Assembly (NCBI GenBank): GCA_963576565.1
Contig: OY755042.1
Span: 8,456,372-8,520,371 of the forward strand
DNA length: 64,000 nucleotides
From: Aspidapion aeneum
Lineage: Eukaryota > Arthropoda > Insecta > Coleoptera > Brentidae
Direction: 5' to 3'
The notes beneath the pieces were generated by a model. That model searched no databases. It was not told where the DNA came from and saw only the letters and a program-made list of their open reading frames with translations. A program made the position numbers and the translations under genes. Positions 56,423 to 64,000 of the stretch are shown here, one piece after another. Numbering within the stretch: position 1 is the stretch's first letter; every line of letters begins with the position of its first letter.

Positions 56423-56690
56423 TATTGCAATACTGCCAGGCAATAATTGTGCCGGGCACTATATTGACATTTTCACATTGAAAAATGACAGTTGATCTTT
56501 CAAAATTGACATATCTACCAAAGTCGAATTTATAAATCCAGTCGTTTACTTTCCATTAATAGTGGCGGCACTATTAATTCCGGGTCTTATGATTCACAAA
56601 GGCCTAATTTTGAAAGAAGACAGCTGTTCTTATAATGTGAAACTGTCAATATAGTGCTCAGCACAATTATTGCCTGGCCGTATTGCAATA
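56423..56690. mobile_element. Palindromic MITE family A, copy 5
   Basis: Ends CTATTGCAATACTGCCAGGC and CTATTGCAATACGGCCAGGC. The interior is the best match to 13340-13563 (AATAGTGGCGGCACTATTAA). Confidence 0.75.
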
Positions 56691-56699
56691 GGTCCTTAA

Positions 56700-57885
56700 T
56701 AATAAGAGCTAGACTATTGAACCCATTGCTATTCAGTGGTAAAAGCAAACACCGGTAGCGGGTGCCCTTAAAGAGTGGGGGGGGGGGGTTGCGTATAAAT
56801 TCTGTATTAAAGAAAATTTTTCATATTATAGCTTTTGAAACAATATTATGGATTGGACCAGCATGCCCACCTGGCCGCGCCGCAGCTGAAGGCATTCTAG
56901 AATAATAATAGTTTGATTTAAATATAAAATCAAAAAGAAAAAGCAAGGACTTCTGAAATTAGCAATCCCTGTATGTATAGCATTGGTAATATCGAAGACC
57001 AAAGTTCGCTTTTTTTTTATAAAATGTTAAAATGTTTAATCTGTAGTTTTTATATGATTAATTTCAATTAGGAGCGCAGTTGTCAGATTACATTTTAAAA
57101 TTTTTTTTAAAATAATTTTTGTGCTATGATTGTTTTTTCCTTAAACGTGCAAGTTCATTCTGGATATTTACAGGGGTTAAAGAAATGCAGCAAGCTACGA
57201 GTTTGCTTCCTTGTGCATTGCATTGGAGTGTTCTTAGCGCCGGTACACACACGCGTTTTTCCACCCCCGTGAAAATGACATACGGAATATAACAGCGCGA
57301 AAAGCGCCTGCGATCTGGACAAGGGACTAAATTGGAACTAAACATAATGACGTTTGACAGTGTCATCCTGTTCTGTGGTTTGACTGCTGTAGTGGGAAAG
57401 AGAGAGAGCCCACCAGAACAGACAGAAAGAGAGACACGCGACACACCTGAATTTATTCTGTGGTGAATGTCATTTTTGTCGGGTGTTCCCCTCAATCTGA
57501 TTTTTGATAAAAAAACTAAAATCAAATCATTGAGTACTAGATCGGCATATTTTGTGAGTCTAACAAGCAGTAGCAGTGTAAAAAAGAAGCAGCAGCAGTA
57601 TAAAAAACAAGGAGCAGCATATAAAAAGCAGTCAATTCAACGACCCCAGACCAGTGAGTTTTAAGGTGGATTTATTGTTCGTTAAAGTAAGGTAAGGGGT
57701 AAGTTCATTTATTTAGGCATACTTCATAATTTCCACTATGAACAATGGAAATTTCTATTTTAAGTAAGGCCGCCTTGTTTATGATAAAAACAAATAGGTT
57801 CTAACTTATAAGTCTAAGCTGTTACTACTTCTGAAGAGTTACAGTGATCTATCACTCAGCTGCGACACAGTTTTATGCCAAAAAC
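56700..57885. other. Mostly unassigned; holds one GCGCCGGTACACACACGCG end
   Basis: 57237-57263 (TTAGCGCCGGTACACACACG) is the inverse of the right flank of the hairpin at 61468-61608. 57340-57660 is less AT-rich and ends in CCAGACCAGTGAGT, a possible splice donor context on the plus strand, but I cannot tie it to a gene. Confidence 0.45.
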
Positions 57886-57889
57886 CACC

Positions 57890-58340
57890 TTCGCTTAGTT
57901 TCTACCACCAAGAAACCAACTACTACCACCTTCTGTGGCTTCTATCCCCAAAAAACCAACTACTACCACCTTCCCCTACTTCTAACCCCAAAAACAAACT
58001 ACTACCACCTTCGCTGAGCTTCTACCCCTAAAAAACCAACTACTGCCATCTTCTCCTAGTCTCTGCCACCAAAAAACCAACTTCTACCAACGCTTATCTT
58101 CTACCACTAAAAAACCAACTACTACCTCCTTTGATTATGATTGTAGTATTTGGTTTTTTGGTGGTAGAAGCTAGGGGAACTTGGTAGTAGTTGGTTTTTT
58201 GCTGGTAGAAGCTAGGGGAAGGTGGAAGTAGTTACTTTATTGCTGGTAGAAGGTAGCAAAAGTTGGTAGTAGTTTGTTTTTTGGTGGTAGAAGGTAATCC
58301 AAGGGGATAGTAGTTGGTTTTTAGTGTAAACCTGATCTGT
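57890..58340. repeat. Inverted minisatellite array
   Basis: Four or five units of about 55-58 bp (CTTCTACCACCAAAAAACCA ... ACTACTACCACCTTC) on the left and four units of the reverse (GGTGGTAGAAGCTAGGGGAA) on the right, meeting near 58130. Confidence 0.8.
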
Positions 58341-58485
58341 ACCTAAGTGATAGATAGATAGGTAACTGTTTGGGAGTGGTAGCAGCTGTGATTTATTAGT
58401 TAGGGTTTGTTTTAACCTCAAACAATACGCTGCAATATCGAAAAGTATAAAAAGGTCATTAAAATTTTGATCTGTAAAATATAGG

Positions 58486-58606
58486 TACGGGGGGGGGGGG
58501 TGGTACCCCATGAGGCCACATTTTATGTTTGTATTCATGAATATGTGGAAAATATTAGAAAAAACTTAGCTTTTGGGGGGGGGCTGCCCCTGACATATAT
58601 GCCACT
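58486..58606. mobile_element. hAT-like MITE fragment
   Basis: G run, CCCCATGAGGC, TTCATGAATATGTGGAAAATAT and TATATGCCACTG match 11139-11335; the left terminus is lost. Confidence 0.6.
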
Positions 58607-58609
58607 GTG

Positions 58610-59290
58610 TTGACCCATGTTTGTAGGATAATACATTTTTTTGTTGCATCTTACTGCTTACTTTATGGCAATATGCTTTGTTTGTTATTGGTATTGCTAT
58701 ATAGCTTTAAAATTCCTACCTCCCTGCTTAATAAGTTTGACTTAAGCCCTGTTCTGACTGCATCAAACCCATGTCACTATATCCGATGATGGCACTTGGA
58801 ATGAGTGGTTGCATGCATTTTAGAGAAACTTTCATAGTGACAAACCAGCTTTACAGCCCCAACTATAAACTCAACTTTACTGTATCAATTTGATCATGGC
58901 ACATACCTGTTCTTTTCTGGGGAGAAAGAGATGTGTCAATATGGAACTGAAACAGTATCCTTGAGTTTTATAAATAGCATTTTTTATTGCCTAATACCCT
59001 GTTCGGACTGTGCAACTTTTCCATGCATGCAACTTTTGTGTCCCCTCTCTCACTCAGATGATGTTACTTAGAGAGAGACAGAACAAACAAGTTGCATGCT
59101 TTGTTTGGAAATGAATGAAAATTTGTTTTATTTTTAAGTAAAACAAACACTGTTTTTTAATTTTGCAAAGGCAGCTTTGTGTTCCCCTCAGATAGTACTA
59201 ACCAAGTGGTAACAGCTAACCTGTAATTTGTACTGTTTTGCCAATAATGCCATGTAAATCTTGGGCTAATGTCAAGAAATCTGTAATGCA
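58610..59290. other. Unassigned sequence
   Basis: Composition is more even than the surroundings and repeats are few. It holds inverted words ACTTTTCCATGCATGCAA and TTGCATGC near 59015-59098. No coding motif. Confidence 0.45.
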
Positions 59291-59294
59291 ATAA

Positions 59295-59453
59295 GCCATG
59301 GGCGCAGCCAGGGGGGGGGGGCCAAACCCAAGATTTTTTTAATATATTTTCCACATATTTCATAAATAATAAACACAAAAAATAGCATGAAATACGACAT
59401 CATAAGCCTCGCCCCCCCCCCCCCTTGAGACATATTCCTGGGTGCGCCACTGC
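59295..59453 (-). mobile_element. hAT-like MITE, 159 bp
   Basis: Reads on the minus strand from CAGTGGCGCACCCAGGAATA, a G run and GGCGAGGCTTATGATG to a C run and CTGGCTGCGCCC. Flanking GCAATAAGC and GCATAAGC suggest an imperfect target duplication. Confidence 0.65.
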
Positions 59454-59454
59454 A

Positions 59455-60125
59455 TAAGCTGTAAAATAATATTTTATTCTGCATAATTACTGGACAATGT
59501 AATCTCAAAGCTAAATTTGTATTCAGGGTAGTAATGCTATGTTTTTTGAACAGGTGTCAATTGGAGCTTCAGCAGTCATGTTTTTTAAGGTGTTTTATAA
59601 AGTTTCACTTAGTTTTATTTTAATAAATCTAAATTTTTAACAATCTTAGTGGAAAGTTTGGTTTGGTGAAGTCAAAAAATAATAATAATTTCTTATGGTA
59701 GTGATAGTAGTAATTATTTATTTTTCGCAATTTTTACTGTAAAATCTTTTAAAATAAAAATTTTACAAAGTTTTTTTTTGTTTTATTTTTTTTTATGTAA
59801 TTATTTTAGACAGGTTTTCTTTCTAACATAAAAATTTTTGTTGGTCCCCCAAAAGAGGATTCTATTCACAAACAATATTTTATAGCTTGTGAAAAAAGAA
59901 AACAACTAAATATTTTTTTTTACATGTCAATTGTAATGTCAAAAAATGTTTTTTTTCACTTGTTGACACATGTAAAAAAAATATATATTTTTTAAACTTT
60001 TGAATATGGTGGGGGGTGTGACTGTTCTATCTGAAAAAGGTAGTTGTTATTTTGTCTGCAAATTCTATTACATGTCAAAACTTCAGAAATCTTTAAACTA
60101 GAACAGGTCATTATTCACAAACAGT
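59455..60125. other. Unassigned AT-rich sequence
   Basis: Homopolymer-rich with an inverted pair ATTTTTTTTTACATGTCAA / TTGACACATGTAAAAAAA at about 59913-59980. Confidence 0.5.
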
Positions 60126-60130
60126 CAACA

Positions 60131-60173
60131 TCTCCTGAAGATGCCATCCACTCGAGATGGCGAAACGTCGAGA
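60131..60173 (+). ncRNA. Candidate hammerhead ribozyme-like motif
   Basis: Stem I TCTC, core CTGAAGA, a T, stem II GCCAT/ATGGC, GAA, palindromic stem III ACGT, C at the cleavage place, stem I' GAGA. Both stems pair perfectly. The layout, including the extra T and the C, is the same as at 29653-29691 although the stem sequences differ. Core position 7 tolerates any base. Activity is not shown. Confidence 0.45.
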
Positions 60174-60179
60174 ACGAAT

Positions 60180-61460
60180 TTCCAACGACGACGGCCGAAC
60201 AGCCCGAAAGCACACCCACCATTAAATAAAAGAAACTTTAAAACAAGGTGTTTAAGGTTATATAAACATTTTGCCTTGAAACCACTTAAGGAATTCAACA
60301 CTAAAATTATGTTATTGAATAATGAAACACCCTATATAATGTGTATTTTATAAAAACTTATTTCAATATGTAAATAAACAGTGGCAGAACTACAATGCAG
60401 CAACGCACAGGGTTGCACAGTGATAAGTAAAAAATGATTTCAGCGAAATTAAAAAGGTTTAGTTGGTGGGAGTACCTCTGCCCTGCAGAAGGTCTTGCTG
60501 TATGGTGGTTCTATCACTGCTTGTCTTGCAATTCATTGCAGGGAGAAAGGCTGATCAATAGCAAAAATTTTGTACAAATCTTTACATAATCCATATTTTT
60601 GTTGGTCCTGTAAGTCCTTCTTGGTCTTATTTAGGTATAAAGTGATGAAAAAAAAAAAGACAAAGTGCCTAACGAATAATACCAAACCAAAGGTCCTGCC
60701 AGGACCTAATTTTTACTGATTTTTATTAGTTCGAAGCGCATTGATCAGCCCCTCGGCGCAGGATCTGTCCTGAGAAGGGTTTTAGTTGAGTGAACTCTCT
60801 ATCCGGAAAAGTGTTTATTCTATAGTGTTTAAGTTCAATAAACTGTGTCTATCCCGGAAAGTGTTTTAGTTTACTATCTACTCAACACTGAAATAACAAT
60901 ATCACAGTTCATATAAATGTATCTTTAGCAGTAAAAAAGCTGGTAAGTACTATAATATGTTTATTAATTAATTTTTAAATATTAATATAATACTGTTCAT
61001 TGAATATCAGCTGCTGATAGTACAAAAAGCAAAAAGTTTGTTTTTGTTAAAAAAGTATTTTTTCAGAACCATTTCATATAAAGTTTTGGTATTTTCCATA
61101 AATTTTGTAAAAAAAATTATTGTCCACAAAGTTTTACTATTTGACGATATTTTTATGCAAATTTGATGGAAAAAGTATGCCATGATTTAAATGGGATGGT
61201 TCTGAAAAAATACATTTTAACAAAAACAAACGTTTTTCCATCAACAGCTGATTTTCACTGAGCAACAGATTTATTTTAACAAATATCAGCTCAGCTGGTG
61301 TTCTGTGATATCAGCTGATTTATTTTGGCAAAAATCAGCTGTGTCCCGACATGTTTGATCTAGACAGAGAGCTATAGTCTTCTCTCTTTCTGGACCGTGT
61401 TAAGGTTATTCTCGTGTTACCAACGGTTTAACACGTAGTTTGCATTTCTTCCCTTTGGTG
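60180..61460. other. Unassigned sequence with CAGCTG-rich stretch
   Basis: 61235-61345 has several ATCAGCTGA / TCAGCTGTG words giving local inverted pairing. 60745-60890 repeats GGAAAGTGTTTTAGTT-like words. No gene seen. Confidence 0.45.
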
Positions 61461-61467
61461 TTCTGTG

Positions 61468-61608
61468 CGTTTTTCTGCAGCGCGGTGCCGCAGCGTTACC
61501 GCAATTGCGGTCCGTGACGTAGCGGTGTGTCTACCGGCACCACGTACTGCAATTGCGGTAACGCTGCGGTACCGCGGCGTCACCGCGCTGCAGAAAAACG
61601 CGTGTGTG
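61468..61608. repeat. CpG-rich hairpin element
   Basis: Arms GCGTTTTTCTGCAGCGCGGT ... CGTTACCGCAATTGCGGT and the inverse, ending CTGCAGAAAAACGCGTGT. Much richer in G, C and CpG than its surroundings. Overlapping ORFs on both strands only mirror the palindrome. Confidence 0.75.
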
Positions 61609-61611
61609 TAC

Positions 61612-63770
61612 CGGCGCTTAACCTCTTTGTTAAACAGCCCTTTTTTGGCAATTATGGACAAAAAATCCCACTTACTATTGAAGAAATATTTTGTCAAAAA
61701 AGGGAATTATCAACCCCATTTTTGAGATTTTTTTTCTGAGATGGTGGGAGCACTGAATTTGCAAAGCACAATTTAGCTAATTCGCTCTGTCGTGCTCGCT
61801 CTAATGAAAGCGCGGCGGAAGGGTACATTACGTCAGAGGGAAACCAAAATAGGTTTCATATAGTCACGTGACGCACTTTTTTTGTTAATTTTTCTAAAAA
61901 TTAGTTTTCGTGTTGACTCCACTTCTGTTATTTTTCCTACAACTACCGTTTATTACGAATCTTGTAATGGCATCAGAAAAAGTTATTAAAGAAAAACGCA
62001 ATGAAAAAAAAGTGTTATTTTTTATGATTTTTAAAAAAATGTTATGTAAATTTTGTCAAAAATTGCAATTTATATATTGGTTATTTTTTACTAGGACTAA
62101 AGATTACATGCTTTATCTTAAAAAGGGGGGTCTCGTGTAGCCCTCTCTGAATTTCGCCTATGATTGGGCTAGAGAATTTATATACCTAGACCGCAGCCCA
62201 CGAGAAAGACCGGCCCGGGCGCGGAAATATCACGTGACCGTAGGAGGCTCACAAAAAAACACCTCACGGCCCGCTGTCATTATAAAACATGTGTGTGTTC
62301 AGTTTTGGTATGATTGTTTACGTCGATTTTTTTTAATTCGGGCACGAATTTTATGTGAATTTTATCAAAGTTATTAAAATAACGCAGCTCACAGAAAAGA
62401 CTGTAGTGGGCTGCGTTAAAATAATTAATGGCTAAAGAGTAGATTATAAAGAAAATACCTATAAGATAAACAATGCCGCGAACGTGTAATTAGTGTCGTT
62501 CCTTGTCGGTCCAACTATAAAACTGAAACCTAATATGTTGCAAACGGGAAAGAAATGGTAAAAGAAAAGATCTTGGATAAGATTGATCAAGTAAGAGACA
62601 TAGTGACATTTTCGATAGTGAGAGTGAAAAATGTGTTCAGTTGTCATTTCTTATTGAACAATTAGGTCTCTTGAAAAGGTAACCTGAGAATCGAAGTTTG
62701 TTTTTAATGTCTTTAATGTTGGCTTCATCTTTGTTTATCCATTCATCCAGTGCATACACGTTAATTTACAATTCTAAGGTAATGTCTTCCGCACCCTCGC
62801 AATATTAAAAAAACTGACTTGTAAAATATTGCTAACATAGTAATCTCTCTGGTAGTGTGAAATATTTAAAAGGTAAGATACAGCTTTTAAAAGAACATGA
62901 GTTGGTAGTTAACTTACACTTTAATGAAATATATATTAAACTTTGTGCTGGGTAATTTTTCAAAAAATTATTGACGACCACTACATTCAGTTCATTGAAT
63001 GTGAAAACCATCTCACTTATTCACAAAAACACTTGTTTCTTTTTAATAAATTATTGTGAAATGTTTTATATTCAAAAAATTTTTTTAGATAACTCTAGCA
63101 AGTATTTTTGTGGAGAAAAACTGTTGTCAAATTAGTTTAAGGGCATGTAAAATTTTTTTAAATAATTTTATTAAAAAGCATAATGACTTAGTGTCTGCTA
63201 ATAAATTTTTGAATAAGAACTCAGACAAAGATGATGACACTCAAAGAAAAATTAAAAAACTAAAAGCTTAGGTTTGATATGTCCAATTTTGAAAGACTTG
63301 TATAGATTTTTATAATTTTTATTTTATAGATTCAGTTCTTTTATCCATAATAAACATATATATCAGCAAAATATTTTTTTCAATTTTTGCCTATAAAAGA
63401 ACAAAATTTTTTTGTTAATTTAATTAAATTGTGTAAAAACATATAATATATTAAGCAATACAATAAGAATCCTGGGACTCCTAAGATCACGTGACCGCCG
63501 ACTTGCTTATAACGCGCCATGGCCGGTCTTTATCGTTGGCTGCGAGATGTTCTGTTATCTTTGCTCAAGGCCGTCTAGGAAAATGCCATGTGATCACTTG
63601 ATAGGAACACAAACGAACAAAACAAAAGAGGTTATTTCGAAAGAACGTCACTGGATGGCACCATTTAGGCAGTTTACATTAGGGTCACTGCATCCTGGAA
63701 GCCTGGCGTCTCCATGGGTAGCGACACGCCCACGTGACCTGCCTCGGAATTTCCATGGGCGACTCGTCAA
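61612..63770. promoter_or_regulatory. Region with four CACGTGAC motifs
   Basis: CACGTGAC at 61865, 62231, 63488 and 63731; the first is the full palindrome GTCACGTGAC. A TATAAAA at 62281 is followed 20 bases later by TCAGT, the arthropod initiator, but the spacing is short. It could hold a distal promoter for the minus-strand gene or for an unseen one. Speculative. Confidence 0.2.
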
Positions 63771-63771
63771 C

Positions 63772-63910
63772 TTACCTCGGAATAATTAGAGTACCTACAC
63801 GCAATTTCTATACAATATTGTAAATTAACCTCGGAATTTTTAGAGTACCTACAATTTTTGTAGAAGTTTGTAAAGCGATCTCCGAATTTTTAGAGTACCT
63901 ACAGTATGTA
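63772..63910 (+). repeat. Three tandem units of about 50-57 bp
   Basis: ACCTCGGAATTTTTAGAGTA followed by CCTACA recurs three times with diverging spacers. Confidence 0.7.
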
Positions 63911-64000
63911 AAATATTTTTTAAAAAATTAAAGACCATACTTATATTTTAAGTTTTTGACCAACTTTTTATTTTTATAATATAAATTAATACAAAAAATA

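Noticed and set aside
57340..57660. Possible 5' UTR exon ending in ACCA|GTGAGT
   Set aside because: No downstream exon on the plus strand could be linked to it.
57890..58340. CRISPR-like array
   Set aside because: The units are contiguous and inverted halfway, with no spacers, in a eukaryotic context.
61428..61739. Three open frames of 70-89 codons on both strands
   Set aside because: They mirror the CpG-rich palindrome at 61468-61608.
62281..62310. TATAAAA followed by TCAGT as a core promoter
   Set aside because: The spacing is about 20 bases, shorter than usual, and no gene follows. Kept only as part of a speculative regulatory region.

Overview
The window is AT-rich nuclear DNA from an arthropod, most likely an insect with a large, repeat-rich genome. 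Three things support this. A spliced gene on the minus strand encodes an ABC half-transporter of the insect ABCG20/23-like (ABCH) type. Its introns run to several kilobases. Almost everything else is transposon debris of families common in insects: Jockey-like and I-like non-LTR elements, Penelope, mariner, PIF/Harbinger, hAT-like MITEs and long palindromic TA-insertion elements. I see no bacterial-type operon, rRNA, CRISPR array or LTR retrovirus.

The host gene (minus strand, 313-29176) has six coding exons in the window: 29176-28974, 20432-20342, 17468-17245, 11586-11385, 4231-3926 and 575-313. All have consensus splice sites and compatible phases. Joined, they give about 429 residues in one frame: a complete nucleotide-binding domain (Walker A, Q-loop, LSGGQ, Walker B, H-loop), a linker and the first membrane segment. 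The rest of the transporter lies beyond position 1. The introns are about 3.4, 7.2, 5.7, 2.9 and 8.5 kb and hold most of the repeats below 29 kb.

Layout. 1.1-3.7 kb: a decayed mariner with a palindromic PIF/Harbinger unit inserted in its ORF. 4.8-5.6 kb: Jockey 3' end. 5.9-6.5 kb: fragment of a retroelement C-terminal domain. 6.7-7.4 kb: hairpin-ended repeat. 7.4-8.1 kb: Penelope RT. 9.5-11.05 kb: palindromic TA element. 12-15.8 kb: MITEs and a Penelope endonuclease scrap. 16.6-17.15 kb: inverted pair of tRNA-like units. 17.5-20.2 kb: tandem duplication with one copy interrupted by a MITE. 20.5-22 kb: foldback element. 24.4-26.1 kb: AAGTACTTC palindromic array. 27.4-28.3 kb: RT fragment.

Upstream of the gene (29.2-64 kb) I find no convincing host coding exon. 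There are more RT and RNase H fragments (30-31.2, 37.2-38.4, 46.9-47.2, 51.1-53.3 and 54.9-56.1 kb), long-TIR elements, degenerate arrays, and a 2 kb stretch near the right edge with several CACGTGAC motifs.

The most unusual items are two short motifs that fold on paper like type I hammerhead ribozymes, with a third decayed relative; two copies of a 1.5 kb palindromic TA element that share a small unrecognised ORF; an 859 bp GC-ended element with a perfect 8-bp target duplication; and a MITE insertion whose empty site is preserved next door.
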